From Shewanella loihica PV-4 (GTDB taxonomy: Bacteria > Pseudomonadota > Gammaproteobacteria > Enterobacterales > Shewanellaceae), in assembly GCF_000016065.1 (NCBI RefSeq), contig NC_009092.1, forward strand, positions 1,488,001 to 1,552,000: a stretch of DNA of 64,000 bases, in the 5' to 3' direction. Under the pieces are notes generated by a model, which made no database searches, had not been told where the DNA came from, and was given only the letters and a program-made list of their open reading frames with translations. Shown here in pieces: positions 1-9,095 of the stretch; positions within the stretch are counted from its first letter, which is position 1, and each line of letters begins with the position of its first letter. The translations under genes were made by a program, and so were the position numbers.

Positions 1-348
1 GCCAACCGAGGCCGCGTGACCCTGGAATATGTGATGCTTGATCATATCAACGACAGCACAGATCAGGCTCATGAGCTGGCAGAGTTGATGAAGGATACCC
101 CTTGTAAGATCAACCTGATCCCTTTTAACCCTTATCCTGGGTCACCATATGGGCGTTCATCGAACTCACGTATCGACAGATTCTCTAAGGTGCTGATGGA
201 ATATGGTCTGACGGTGATCGTTCGTAAGACCCGCGGAGACGATATTGACGCGGCCTGTGGCCAGTTAGCCGGGGATATTCGCGACCGAACCAAACGTTTA
301 GCGAAAAAACGCATGCAAGATAGTCAGATTTCAGTCACAATAAACTAA
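1..348 (+). CDS. rlmN: RlmN, 23S rRNA/tRNA adenine-C2 methyltransferase (3' part)
   Basis: This is the C-terminal 115 residues of the radical-SAM enzyme that methylates A2503 of 23S rRNA and A37 of some tRNAs. The frame is open from base 1, so the gene begins outside the window. The stretch [18 protein letters not shown] and the late cysteine in [13 protein letters not shown] match the family's C-terminal part; by family knowledge that cysteine is the one that carries the transient methyl. It ends in a TAA just before pilW, the usual rlmN-pilW-rodZ-ispG order of gammaproteobacteria. Confidence 0.95.
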   Translation, partial: ANRGRVTLEYVMLDHINDSTDQAHELAELMKDTPCKINLIPFNPYPGSPYGRSSNSRIDRFSKVLMEYGLTVIVRKTRGDDIDAACGQLAGDIRDRTKRLAKKRMQDSQISVTIN

Positions 349-380
349 CTTATTGTATCTGCTACTAGATAGGCTTGCGA

Positions 381-1169
381 ATGTTAAGCAAAAAGCCAAC
401 ATTGACCCTGTTAGTCATCCTGACCTCGGCGCTGATGTCAGGATGCGTGACTGAAAGAACTTACAGTGGCACAGATGTGCCCGTTCAAGAGCGTACCTTC
501 GACAATGTTTCTGCCGCCCGCCAACGGGTGCAGCTGGGTCTGACCTATCTGCAGAAAGGCAACAGCGAACAAGCCAAGTACAACCTGGATAAGGCGCTCG
601 AGTTTGCGCCTAACATCGAAGATGTACACGTGGCATTAGCCTATTACTATCAATCGGTTGGTGAATTAGAGCTGACCGAGAAGGCGTATCGCAACGCCAT
701 CAATGCCAGCGATGCCAGCGGCGATTCCATGAATAACTTCGGCGTGTTCCTCTGCCAGCAGGCAAAGTACGATCAAGCCGAAGAGATGTTTCTTCGGGCG
801 GTAAAAATGCCCAAATACACCCGTTCGGCCTCCAGCTATGAGAACCTGGGGATCTGTAGCCGCAAGTCGGGTGACCTGCAAAAAGCACAACGCTACTTCG
901 AGATGGCACTTAACTATGACCCGCGTCGTGCCAACTCCCTATTAGAACTGTCTGAGATCGAATTGGATCTGGGGAACTACTCCGCCGCCAAGAAAGGCTT
1001 GGCGCGTTACCATAGAGTAGTGCCCGAATCGGCTCAGAGTTTGGCGTTGGGAATTAAAATTGAGCAAGGCCTAAATGACCCTGAAGCGATGAGAAAATTT
1101 GGCATTCTTCTCCTGGCTAAGTTTCCCGCTTCCAATGAGGCCAAGCAGTATAGAGCAAGTATGCACTAA
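381..1169 (+). CDS. pilW: PilW/PilF type IV pilus biogenesis lipoprotein
   Basis: This is an outer-membrane lipoprotein needed for PilQ secretin multimerisation and pilus stability in type IV pilus systems (family knowledge). It has an N-terminal lipoprotein signal with lipobox MSGC (Cys22) and then about six tetratricopeptide repeats, for example AKYNLDKALEFAPN and AQRYFEMALNYDP. I chose ATG 381 over TTG 375 because the AGG at 371-373 is correctly spaced for the ATG and too close to the TTG. The stop overlaps the rodZ start by one base (TAATG), so the two are translationally coupled. Confidence 0.93.
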   Translation: MLSKKPTLTLLVILTSALMSGCVTERTYSGTDVPVQERTFDNVSAARQRVQLGLTYLQKGNSEQAKYNLDKALEFAPNIEDVHVALAYYYQSVGELELTEKAYRNAINASDASGDSMNNFGVFLCQQAKYDQAEEMFLRAVKMPKYTRSASSYENLGICSRKSGDLQKAQRYFEMALNYDPRRANSLLELSEIELDLGNYSAAKKGLARYHRVVPESAQSLALGIKIEQGLNDPEAMRKFGILLLAKFPASNEAKQYRASMH

Positions 1170-2179
1170 TGACTGATAATCAAATCGATATGCTCAAGGA
1201 TGATGCTGAGAAACCAAAGGAAGCCGGTGAAACACTGGGTCAGTGGTTAAAGGCGGCGCGTGAGTCGCGCCAGATGACTTTAGCCAGCGTGGCCGAGCAA
1301 CTCAATCTGCGCCCATCGATTGTTCAAGATCTCGAGGCGGACAACTATGACAACATAGCGTCGGCGACCTATGTCAAAGGCTATGTGAAGAATTATGCCC
1401 GTATCCTGGGGCTGGAGATGGCCAAGGTCGACGCCTACCTTGCCGAAAGCTTTCCTGTGGTCAGCGCGCCTACCATGCAGAGTTTCTCCCGCAAGACCAC
1501 GCGCCAGGCCAGAGATGGCCGCCTGATGCTGGTGACTTATCTCATCATCTTCGTCTTGTTGGCCTTGTTGGTACTCTGGTGGGTACAAAAGTCCGCCATG
1601 GTGGCCGATCTGGATCTCTCCAAGCCATCGGTGGAAGAAACTGCCGAGCTCTCGACCCTGCCGGCTTCGTCTGAGCCTATGCTAGCTCAAGACCCACAGG
1701 CAGGCACAGGCATCGAGATGCCAAGAGAGCAAGCTGCGCCTGATCAAACCGTGTCTGATCAAGCTGTACCTGATCAAACAATGGCGGAGGAGTCTACCAG
1801 TGCACAGCTGACAGGCGAACAGGCTGAAGACCTAGCACCTGAGGCTGGCTCGACACCTGAGACTGGCGTAGCGCTGGAAGTGACCAACCAAAATTCCCAA
1901 GCAGATGAAGCCCTTAAGAGCGCAGACGATGCCGTGTTGGCCCTGAGCCTGAGTGGTGATTGCTGGATCAAGGTGACAGATGCCGACGGCAAGGTGCTGG
2001 TCAATGGCCTCAAGCTGGCAGGCAAAGAGATGAATGTCTTTGGTCAGGCGCCGTTTAAGGTTATATTGGGGGCGCCGCAGTCGCTGACCATGCGTCTCAA
2101 TGGTGAACAAGTTGATTTGGCCAAGTATCCCAGTGGCCGAGTTGCCAGACTGACGGTCGGTAGCGCCGTCAATCTTTGA
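1169..2179 (+). CDS. rodZ: RodZ, MreB-associated cell-shape protein
   Basis: RodZ links the cytoplasmic MreB filament to the periplasmic wall machinery. A Cro/CI-type helix-turn-helix domain lies at about residues 22-88 (LGQWLKAARESRQMTLASVA). A single membrane span lies near 119-140 (LMLVTYLIIFVLLALLVLWW), then an acidic Pro/Gln/Glu-rich periplasmic linker with short repeats, and then a C-terminal beta domain (GDCWIKVTDADGK) typical of the DUF4115 family. It starts on the last base of the pilW stop codon. The 336-residue length is normal for the family. Confidence 0.93.
   Translation: MTDNQIDMLKDDAEKPKEAGETLGQWLKAARESRQMTLASVAEQLNLRPSIVQDLEADNYDNIASATYVKGYVKNYARILGLEMAKVDAYLAESFPVVSAPTMQSFSRKTTRQARDGRLMLVTYLIIFVLLALLVLWWVQKSAMVADLDLSKPSVEETAELSTLPASSEPMLAQDPQAGTGIEMPREQAAPDQTVSDQAVPDQTMAEESTSAQLTGEQAEDLAPEAGSTPETGVALEVTNQNSQADEALKSADDAVLALSLSGDCWIKVTDADGKVLVNGLKLAGKEMNVFGQAPFKVILGAPQSLTMRLNGEQVDLAKYPSGRVARLTVGSAVNL
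1739..1783 (+). repeat. three 15-bp in-frame repeats in the rodZ linker
   Basis: Three consecutive 15-bp units, each containing the palindrome TGATCA, encode PDQTV-SDQAV-PDQTM in the periplasmic linker of RodZ. Because the unit is a multiple of three, gain or loss of copies would only change linker length. Confidence 0.75.
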
Positions 2180-2198
2180 AGTAAAAGAGTGAATTAAG

Positions 2199-3314
2199 AT
2201 GTACAACGAGTCCCCAATCATTCGCCGCCCTTCGACACGCATCTATGTGGGCGATGTGCCCATCGGTGATGGCGCGCCAATTGCCGTGCAATCTATGACC
2301 AACACCCGCACCACAGATGTTGAGGCCACGGTGGCTCAGATCCGCGCGCTGGAAAATGTCGGCGCCGATATCGTACGCGTCTCTGTGCCTACCATGGATG
2401 CCGCCGAGGCGTTCAAGGTGATCAAGCAGCAGACTAAGGTCCCGCTGGTTGCCGATATCCATTTCGATTACCGTATCGCCCTGAAAGTGGCGGAATACGG
2501 CGTGGATTGTCTGCGTATCAACCCGGGTAACATAGGCAACGAAGAGCGCATCCGCAGCGTGGTGGAGTGTGCTCGCGACAAGAATATTCCGATCCGTATC
2601 GGCGTTAACGGCGGTTCATTAGAGAAAGATCTGATGGACAAGTACAAGGAGCCGACGCCGCAGGCCTTGCTGGAATCGGCCATGCGCCATGTGGATATTC
2701 TCGACCGACTCAATTTCGATCAGTTTAAGGTGAGCGTGAAGGCGTCAGACGTCTTCTTGGCGGTGGAGTCCTATCGTCTGCTGGCCAAACAGATCAAACA
2801 GCCGCTGCACCTTGGGATCACCGAGGCCGGTGGCGCCCGCGCCGGCGCCGTGAAGTCGGCCGTTGGCCTTGGCATGTTGCTGGCCGAAGGGATTGGCGAC
2901 ACCCTGCGTATCTCGCTGGCTGCCGATCCCGTTGAGGAGATCAAGGTTGGTTTCGACATCCTCAAATCCCTGCGTATTCGCTCGCGCGGCATCAACTTCA
3001 TCGCCTGCCCATCTTGCTCGCGTCAGGAGTTCGATGTGATAGCCACGGTGAACGAACTTGAGCGTCGCCTGGAAGATGTGGTGACTCCTATGGATGTCTC
3101 CATCATAGGTTGTGTGGTCAATGGTCCGGGTGAAGCCCTGGTATCGGATATTGGCCTGACAGGTGGTAACCGTAAGAGCGGTTACTATGATGATGGCGTG
3201 CGCCAGAAGGAGCGTTTCGACAACGAGCATATCGTAGATCAGCTCGAGGCGAAGATCCGCGCCAAGGTCGCCAGCGTCGACGCGCGTATTCCGACAACCG
3301 ATATCACGGAATAA
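2199..3314 (+). CDS. ispG: IspG (GcpE), HMBPP synthase of the MEP pathway
   Basis: IspG is a 4Fe-4S enzyme that converts methylerythritol cyclodiphosphate to HMBPP in isoprenoid precursor synthesis, in the cytoplasm. The cluster ligands are visible: Cys270 and Cys273 in [10 protein letters not shown] and Cys305 in [12 protein letters not shown]. The N-terminal TIM-barrel is complete ([19 protein letters not shown]). The 371-residue length and the position after rodZ are typical. It is probably cotranscribed with rodZ (19-bp gap) and separated from hisS by a GC-rich hairpin. Confidence 0.97.
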   Translation: MYNESPIIRRPSTRIYVGDVPIGDGAPIAVQSMTNTRTTDVEATVAQIRALENVGADIVRVSVPTMDAAEAFKVIKQQTKVPLVADIHFDYRIALKVAEYGVDCLRINPGNIGNEERIRSVVECARDKNIPIRIGVNGGSLEKDLMDKYKEPTPQALLESAMRHVDILDRLNFDQFKVSVKASDVFLAVESYRLLAKQIKQPLHLGITEAGGARAGAVKSAVGLGMLLAEGIGDTLRISLAADPVEEIKVGFDILKSLRIRSRGINFIACPSCSRQEFDVIATVNELERRLEDVVTPMDVSIIGCVVNGPGEALVSDIGLTGGNRKSGYYDDGVRQKERFDNEHIVDQLEAKIRAKVASVDARIPTTDITE

Positions 3315-3338
3315 CCCTTTGCTTGCTGCGCAGAAGAT

Positions 3339-3358
3339 GGGGCTTTTAGCCCCGTTTG
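3339..3358 (+). terminator. hairpin after ispG
   Basis: GGGGC-TTTTA-GCCCC followed by GTTTGTG forms a short stem with a weak T tract. It probably acts as a weak terminator separating ispG from the hisS promoter. Confidence 0.5.
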
Positions 3359-3388
3359 TGGCGCAGCTCACTGGCGCGCCGCGCCGGT

Positions 3389-3417
3389 TTTGCGTTTATT
3401 GTTGATGCGCCTATAAT
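3389..3417 (+). promoter_or_regulatory. sigma-70 promoter of hisS
   Basis: A perfect -10 TATAAT (3412-3417) lies 17 bp after TTTGCG, about 50 bp upstream of the hisS start. The -10 sits inside a GCGCCT/AGGCGC inverted repeat. Confidence 0.6.
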
Positions 3418-3467
3418 GCGAGGCGCTTTTTTATTTTTTACAGCTAAATTTCGGACGAGTTGATACA

Positions 3468-4739
3468 GTGGCAAAACAGATTCAAGCGATTCGCGGAATG
3501 AACGATATTCTGCCGACCCAGAGCCCGCTATGGCAAAAACTAGAAGCAGTGTTGCGTGATACCGTTGCGGCCTATGGTTACAGCGAGATCCGCACTCCTA
3601 TCGTAGAGAGTACCGACCTGTTCAAACGTTCCATCGGCGAAGTGACAGATATCGTCGAGAAAGAGATGTATACCTTTGCCGATCGTAATGGCGATTTGCT
3701 GACGCTGCGCCCTGAAGGCACCGCCTCTACCGTGCGCGCGGGTAACGAGCACGGCCTGCTTTACAATCAAGAGCAGCGTCTGTGGTACATGGGTCCCATG
3801 TTCCGCCACGAGCGTCCACAGAAGGGGCGCTACCGTCAATTTAACCAGTTCGGTGTCGAGGTCTATGGTATCGCCTCGGCCGATATCGACGCCGAAGTCC
3901 TGATGATGTCTCACCGCCTGTGGCAGAAGCTGGGGATCAGCGAGCATGTGAAGCTTGAGCTGAACACCCTGGGGGATGCACAGGAGCGTGCGGCCTACCG
4001 TGACGCCCTAGTCGAGTTTCTTGAGCAGCATGAGGAGAAGCTGGACGAAGACAGCCAGCGCCGCATGTATTCAAATCCGCTGCGCGTACTGGACAGCAAG
4101 AACCCTGATGTACAGGCGCTGCTGGGTGATGCCCCGGCGCTGATGGATTACCTTGGCGAAGAAAGTCGCGGCCATTTTGCACATTTGTGTGAACTACTTG
4201 AAGCCGTTGGCATCCAATACGAAATTAACCCTCGTCTGGTGCGCGGTTTAGATTACTATAACCGCACCGTATTCGAGTGGGTCACCGACAGCCTGGGTGC
4301 CCAAGGCACAGTATTGGCCGGTGGTCGTTACGACGGCCTGGTAGGTCAACTGGGTGGCAAAGACACCCCGGCGGTAGGTTTCGCCATGGGGCTCGAGCGC
4401 ATCGTATTGATGCTGGAGACGCTGGCGCTGACCGACGATGTATCGGGTCCGGTGGATGTGTATGTTACTGCCATGGGCGATGATTGCCGAGTGGCGGCCA
4501 TCAAGGTGGCGCAGCAGTTACGTGAAGTTGACGGCCTCAAGGTGATGAGTCACTGCGGCGGCGGTAACTTCAAGAAGCAGATGAAACGTGCCGATAAGAG
4601 CGGCGCCAAGCTTGCCATAGTGATCGGCGAGACTGAACTGGCCAATGGTCAGGTGGCGCTTAAATATCTGCGTGAAGAGAAAGAACAAGAATTGGTTGCA
4701 CAGGATTCGTTAGCAGCTTACGTTGCAGAACTGATTTAA
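3468..4739 (+). CDS. hisS: HisS, histidyl-tRNA synthetase
   Basis: HisS is a class II aminoacyl-tRNA synthetase that charges tRNA-His. Motif 2 is visible ([18 protein letters not shown]), as is the histidine-specific loop ([14 protein letters not shown]), motif 3 ([13 protein letters not shown]) and the C-terminal anticodon-binding domain. The start is GTG 3468, giving [16 protein letters not shown], which is the universal N-terminus of the family. It is followed 14 bp later by yfgM, the standard hisS-yfgM-bamB-der order. Confidence 0.97.
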   Translation: MAKQIQAIRGMNDILPTQSPLWQKLEAVLRDTVAAYGYSEIRTPIVESTDLFKRSIGEVTDIVEKEMYTFADRNGDLLTLRPEGTASTVRAGNEHGLLYNQEQRLWYMGPMFRHERPQKGRYRQFNQFGVEVYGIASADIDAEVLMMSHRLWQKLGISEHVKLELNTLGDAQERAAYRDALVEFLEQHEEKLDEDSQRRMYSNPLRVLDSKNPDVQALLGDAPALMDYLGEESRGHFAHLCELLEAVGIQYEINPRLVRGLDYYNRTVFEWVTDSLGAQGTVLAGGRYDGLVGQLGGKDTPAVGFAMGLERIVLMLETLALTDDVSGPVDVYVTAMGDDCRVAAIKVAQQLREVDGLKVMSHCGGGNFKKQMKRADKSGAKLAIVIGETELANGQVALKYLREEKEQELVAQDSLAAYVAELI

Positions 4740-4753
4740 AGAGGAAGAGAAAC

Positions 4754-5377
4754 GTGGAAATTTATAGCACAGAAGAACAACAAGTCGATGCTATCAAACA
4801 GTTCTGGAAAGACTATGGCAACTCGATTGTCATAGGTGCAGTGGTAGGCCTGGGTGGCCTTTACAGCTGGAACTACTATTCAGATTACAAGGTGGCTCAG
4901 GCCGAAGAAGCTTCTGAAGCCTTCCAAACTATCAGCAACTCGGTCAAAGCCGATTCGAGCATGCTGGCGGCCGCCGAGAGCTTTGCTAAAGACCACGACG
5001 GTCAGCAGGGCTATCAGGCACTACTACAACTTATCGTGGCCAAGGCCGCGGTAGAAGCCGGTGAGCTGGACAAGGCAGAGCAGGCCCTTAAGCAGATCCT
5101 GGTCAGCAAGCCTGAAGAAGGTCTGGTTGCGGTTGCGACCTTGCGTCTTGCCCGCGTGCAGGCAGAGCAAGGTCAGCTGGCAACGGCACTGGCGACTCTG
5201 GAGCAGCTTAACACGCCTTCGTTTGCCGTACAGCGTGATGAGTTAAAAGGTGATTTCCTGGTACGCCAAGGCGATGCCGACAAGGCAAAGAGCGCCTATC
5301 AGTCAGCCCTGGACAATGGCGGAGCAACTTCAAGCCCAGCCTTACAGATGAAGCTAGATAACCTGAACAAGGCATAA
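4754..5377 (+). CDS. yfgM: YfgM, TPR-like ancillary SecYEG translocon protein
   Basis: This is an inner-membrane protein with a short cytoplasmic N-terminus, one membrane span near residues 19-40 (SIVIGAVVGLGGLYSWNYY) and a periplasmic tetratricopeptide-like domain. In E. coli it associates with PpiD at the SecYEG translocon (family knowledge). It starts at GTG 4754 after an AGAGGAAGAG ribosome binding site. The bamB ribosome binding site overlaps its stop, so it is cotranscribed with hisS and bamB. Confidence 0.9.
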   Translation: MEIYSTEEQQVDAIKQFWKDYGNSIVIGAVVGLGGLYSWNYYSDYKVAQAEEASEAFQTISNSVKADSSMLAAAESFAKDHDGQQGYQALLQLIVAKAAVEAGELDKAEQALKQILVSKPEEGLVAVATLRLARVQAEQGQLATALATLEQLNTPSFAVQRDELKGDFLVRQGDADKAKSAYQSALDNGGATSSPALQMKLDNLNKA

Positions 5378-5388
5378 GGAAGCTGCCC

Positions 5389-6576
5389 ATGAAGTCTTGG
5401 TGCAAAACATTACTGGCTTGCAGCTTGAGCCTGGGGTTGTTGTCGGCCTGTTCTTCTAACGATGTTGAGGAAGAGCCGGTAAGTCCGCTGCCGCAGATTG
5501 AGGCGAGCGTCTTCCCCGAGGTCAGCTGGAGTGCTTCCGTCGGCAGTGGTGTGGGTGACTACTACTCTAAGATCCGTCCGGCGGTGCGTTACGGCAAGCT
5601 GTTCGTCATGGATCGTTACGGTGAAGTCGCCGCCTACGATGAAGCCACAGGTGAGCAGGTCTGGTCGCTGGAGATCAGCTCCTGGTTCAAAGAGGGCGCC
5701 TTGTCTAAGAACAAGGGCGCGCGTCTCTCCTCAGGCATTACCGCTGCCCGTAACAAGGTGTTCTTCGGTGGTGAGAGTGGCCTGCTGGGCGCCGTCGATG
5801 CCGAAACCGGCGAGATGGTCTGGCATGTGACCGCGGGCGGTGAGCTGCTGTCGGCGCCAACTGTAGGCGAAGATGTAGTGGTGGTTCACACCAGCACGGG
5901 CGCTCTGGAAGCCTATAACGTCGATGACGGCAAACAGCTGTGGGTCTACGAGAGCAAGTTGCCAACCCTGACCCTAAGGGGCACAGGTTCTGCTGCCTAT
6001 GAGGCCGGAGGTTTCTTCGTCGGCACCGCCGATGGCAAGGTCGCGGTTGTGGTGAAAAGCAACGGTCAGGCCGCCTGGGAGCAGCCTATCTATACGCCAA
6101 AGGGGGGTAACGAGTTTACCCGCATGGCCGACGTGGATATGAAGCCGCTTATCGTGGGCGAGAACATCTACGCGGTGAGCTACAACGGTAACCTGGTCTC
6201 CATGGAGCTGCGTACAGGCCGTGTGGTCTGGAGTCGTAAATATTCTAGCTTCAACGAGTTGGCCTCGGCCGGTCTGAACCTTTACCTGGTCGATGACCAC
6301 GGCCGTGTGTATGCGGTCGATAAGCGTAACGGACTTGAAAGCTGGAGCAACAGCGAGCTGACTAACCGCGAATTGACCTCACCAGTGGTCTTCAAAGACT
6401 ACCTGGTGGTGGGTGATTTCGAAGGCTATCTGCATTTCATCGATCGCGCCTCAGGCAAGCTGGTGGGCCGCGTCGAAGTGGATAGTTCAGGTTTATTTAG
6501 CCAGCCACTGGTAATAGATGATAAGATCTACGTCCAGAGTCGCGGCGGCAAGGTAGCAAGAATTACGCTTCCCTAA
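5389..6576 (+). CDS. bamB: BamB, outer-membrane protein assembly lipoprotein
   Basis: BamB is the lipoprotein subunit of the BAM complex that inserts beta-barrel proteins into the outer membrane. The lipoprotein signal has lipobox LSAC (MKSWCKTLLACSLSLGLLSA then Cys). The mature part is an eight-bladed PQQ-like beta-propeller with repeated blade signatures such as AYDEATGEQVWSLE and AVDAETGEMVWHV. The AAGGAAG ribosome binding site overlaps the end of yfgM. Length (395) is normal. Confidence 0.96.
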   Translation: MKSWCKTLLACSLSLGLLSACSSNDVEEEPVSPLPQIEASVFPEVSWSASVGSGVGDYYSKIRPAVRYGKLFVMDRYGEVAAYDEATGEQVWSLEISSWFKEGALSKNKGARLSSGITAARNKVFFGGESGLLGAVDAETGEMVWHVTAGGELLSAPTVGEDVVVVHTSTGALEAYNVDDGKQLWVYESKLPTLTLRGTGSAAYEAGGFFVGTADGKVAVVVKSNGQAAWEQPIYTPKGGNEFTRMADVDMKPLIVGENIYAVSYNGNLVSMELRTGRVVWSRKYSSFNELASAGLNLYLVDDHGRVYAVDKRNGLESWSNSELTNRELTSPVVFKDYLVVGDFEGYLHFIDRASGKLVGRVEVDSSGLFSQPLVIDDKIYVQSRGGKVARITLP

Positions 6577-6597
6577 GGCGAGCTTTAACAGTTTTTA

Positions 6598-6628
6598 AAG
6601 CCCCTGGACCTTGTGCTGGGGGCTTTTT
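6598..6628 (+). terminator. rho-independent terminator after bamB
   Basis: AAAGCCCC and GGGGCTTT arms around a short loop, followed by a T run, 20 bp after the bamB stop. Confidence 0.85.
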
Positions 6629-6670
6629 ATTTAAGATATTCAGATAGATTTGTAGATTAGAGGCAAAAAA

Positions 6671-8140
6671 ATGATTCCAGTTGTGGCCCTGGTAGGCCGA
6701 CCAAACGTAGGTAAGTCGACCCTGTTCAATCGTCTTACGCGCACCAGAGACGCCTTGGTAGCTGACTACCCAGGTCTGACTCGGGATCGTAAGTATGGTC
6801 GAGCACATCTATCTGGTTACGAATTTATCGTGGTGGATACCGGCGGTATCGACGGCACCGAAGAGGGGATCGAGACCCGCATGGCAGAGCAGTCGCTGGC
6901 GGCGATCGAAGAAGCCGATGTGGTGCTCTTCCTCACCGACGCCCGCGCGGGTCTGACGGCCGCCGACGAGGCGATCGCCGAGCACTTACGCCGCCGCGAG
7001 AAGACCACCTTCGTGGTAGCCAACAAGGTCGATGGTATCGACGCCGACTCTGCCTGTGGCGAGTTCTGGGCCCTGGGCCTGGGTGAGGTCTACCAGATGG
7101 CTGCCGCCCAAGGTCGCGGTGTGACCAACATGATCGAATACGCGCTGACCCCTTACGCCGAAGCCATGGGACTGACCCGTGACGGCGAGGGCGAAGAGGA
7201 AGCCGACGAGCGTCAATACACAGAGGAAGAGGCCGAGGCCGAGCAGCAGCGTCTGCAGGACTTGCCAATTAAGCTGGCGATTATCGGTAAGCCTAACGTG
7301 GGCAAGTCGACCCTGACTAACCGTATTCTGGGTGAAGAACGTGTCGTGGTCTACGATGAGCCGGGTACGACCCGTGACAGTATCTATATCCCGCTGGAGC
7401 GCGACGGTCAGGAATATGTGATCATCGACACCGCGGGTGTGCGTCGTCGTAGCAAGGTGCACGAGACAGTCGAGAAATTCTCTGTGATCAAGACCCTCAA
7501 GGCGGTAGAAGATGCCAACGTGGTGCTCTTGGTGGTCGATGCCCGCGAGGGGATCGCTGAGCAAGACTTAGGTCTGCTGGGCTTCGCCCTGAACGTGGGT
7601 CGCGCCCTGGTGATCGCGGTGAACAAGTGGGACGGTATCGATCAAGACGTGAAAGAGCGCGTGAAGAGCGAGCTTGACCGTCGTCTGGGCTTTATCGATT
7701 TTGCTCGTATTCACTTCATCTCGGCGCTGCACGGCACGGGTGTGGGTCACCTGTTCGAGTCGGTAGAGGAAGCCTACGAGAGCGCCACGCGCCGCGTGAG
7801 CACCTCTATGCTGACCCGCATCATGCAGATGGCTCAGGACGATCACCAGCCGCCGCTGGTGAATGGTCGCCGCGTTAAGCTGAAGTACGCCCACGCCGGT
7901 GGTTACAACCCGCCAATCGTGGTGATCCATGGTAATCAGGTGAAGAAGCTGCCGGATTCTTATAAACGCTTCATGATGAACTACTACCGTCGCTCACTCA
8001 AGGTGATGGGTACGCCGATTCAGGTCCGTTTCCAGGAAGGGGGCAACCCGTTCGAGGGCCTGAACACCAAGAAGCTAACTGTGAGCCAGGAGCGTCGCCG
8101 CAAGCGTATGATGAGTCACATCAAAGACAAGAAGAAGTAA
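6671..8140 (+). CDS. der: Der (EngA), double-GTPase ribosome assembly factor
   Basis: This essential GTPase is needed for 50S ribosomal subunit maturation. Two consecutive G domains are present, with P loops [12 protein letters not shown] (near residue 9) and [12 protein letters not shown] (near residue 206). Switch motifs ([17 protein letters not shown]) and NKxD motifs (NKVDG, NKWDG) are also present. A C-terminal KH-like domain follows (FLxxGGNPFEG-type end). The acidic insert between the G domains ([20 protein letters not shown]) is common in the family. It lies between two terminators and so forms its own unit. Confidence 0.97.
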   Translation: MIPVVALVGRPNVGKSTLFNRLTRTRDALVADYPGLTRDRKYGRAHLSGYEFIVVDTGGIDGTEEGIETRMAEQSLAAIEEADVVLFLTDARAGLTAADEAIAEHLRRREKTTFVVANKVDGIDADSACGEFWALGLGEVYQMAAAQGRGVTNMIEYALTPYAEAMGLTRDGEGEEEADERQYTEEEAEAEQQRLQDLPIKLAIIGKPNVGKSTLTNRILGEERVVVYDEPGTTRDSIYIPLERDGQEYVIIDTAGVRRRSKVHETVEKFSVIKTLKAVEDANVVLLVVDAREGIAEQDLGLLGFALNVGRALVIAVNKWDGIDQDVKERVKSELDRRLGFIDFARIHFISALHGTGVGHLFESVEEAYESATRRVSTSMLTRIMQMAQDDHQPPLVNGRRVKLKYAHAGGYNPPIVVIHGNQVKKLPDSYKRFMMNYYRRSLKVMGTPIQVRFQEGGNPFEGLNTKKLTVSQERRRKRMMSHIKDKKK

Positions 8141-8156
8141 CTTTCTCTGTCTCACT

Positions 8157-8186
8157 AAAAAGGTCAGCCTAGTGCTGGCCTTTTTG
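8157..8186 (+). terminator. rho-independent terminator after der
   Basis: AAAAAGG-T-CAGC / GCTGGCCTTTTT inverted repeat 17 bp after the der stop, ending in a T run. Confidence 0.85.
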
Positions 8187-8330
8187 TTATCTTGGTGTTT
8201 TATCCTGCCCACTCCCTTTTCTTCGGTCTTATAAGCTGCCTGTTGCAAGCAAATCGAACCTTTATAGGGATGCCGACTATACTCAAGAGTGCAGTATTTA
8301 AGGTAGTTTAACTCACCTGAGGATAGTGTT

Positions 8331-8864
8331 ATGAAACACCAACAACCCCTGCTGCTTGCCGCCACGCTGGCTCTCTTGGCCGGCGCCGCCCAGGCCGCAG
8401 ATAAACAGGCCTTACTGGAAGACGCGCTCAACGCCGCGCCGCCGACCCTGAGGGATAAGGTCACAGTGATGGACTGGGACAATAATGTCCTGCAAAAGGG
8501 TAGTGTCGATTATACCTGTTTCCCGACCCCGCCTAGTCTGCAAGGCACGGCGCCCATGTGTATGGATGGGCCCTGGATGGAATGGGCCGACGCCTGGATG
8601 AACAAGAAGCCGTTTCAAGCGAAAGCCGTAGGTATCTCCTACATGCTGGCCGGTGATGGTGGCGCGAGCAATACCGATCCCTACGCCGAGGGCGAAACCA
8701 AAGACAATCAGTGGATCGTCGAAGGGCCGCACCTGATGATCATCATGCCGGATCCCGCCTTGCTCGACAGCCTGCCTACAGACCCTTATGCCGGTGGTCC
8801 CTATGTGATGTGGAAGGGCACACCTTACGCGCACATCATGGTGCCTGTGGGGCCTAGAAAGTAA
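8331..8864 (+). CDS. Secreted hypothetical protein
   Basis: I do not recognise a characterised family. A clear Sec signal peptide (MKHQQPLLLAATLALLAGAAQAA, cleavage after AQA) predicts a periplasmic protein of about 154 residues. The mature part has two cysteines (TCFPTPPSLQGTAPMCMDGPW), which could form a disulfide, and a run of Trp/Met-rich sequence (MEWADAWMNKK). The ending (GTPYAHIMVPVG) is glycine-rich and hydrophobic. It is monocistronic: it has its own AGGATAGTGTT-ATG start region and a downstream terminator at 9063. Confidence 0.75.
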   Translation: MKHQQPLLLAATLALLAGAAQAADKQALLEDALNAAPPTLRDKVTVMDWDNNVLQKGSVDYTCFPTPPSLQGTAPMCMDGPWMEWADAWMNKKPFQAKAVGISYMLAGDGGASNTDPYAEGETKDNQWIVEGPHLMIIMPDPALLDSLPTDPYAGGPYVMWKGTPYAHIMVPVGPRK

Positions 8865-8884
8865 TGTCTTATTGCTAGGCGGCT

Positions 8885-8996
8885 AGTGCCTGGTTTCTAG
8901 AGCCTGGTTTCTAGTAGCTGATTTTAAGCAGCCAGTTTCAAGTGCCAGGTTTAAAGCGCCTAGCTTCAAGCGTCTAGTGTTAAGCGCTCATGTTAG
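8885..8996. repeat. eight tandem 14-bp degenerate repeats
   Basis: Eight perfectly phased 14-bp units follow one another with no gap. Their consensus is about AGNGCCTGGTTTNA. The first two (8885-8912) differ by one base and the later ones are progressively diverged. The tract lies between the stop of the secreted protein gene and its terminator, in the 3' untranslated region. Confidence 0.85.
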
Positions 8997-9062
8997 CTTC
9001 GGCAAGTACAGGCTCAGGCTAACCTTAGTGCTTATTTGCAGATCTTATTAGGTTTTCTATTT

Positions 9063-9085
9063 AACGCCCGCCAGGGCGTTTTTTT
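9063..9085 (+). terminator. terminator between the secreted protein gene and xseA
   Basis: AACGCCC-gcca-GGGCGTT followed by TTTTT on the plus strand. It serves the upstream plus-strand gene. The convergent xseA ends at 9096, only 11 bp away. Confidence 0.8.
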
Positions 9086-9095
9086 GTCGAAGGAC

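Noticed and set aside
8885..8996. CRISPR array
   Set aside because: The repeats are contiguous 14-mers without spacers and no cas genes are present anywhere in the window.
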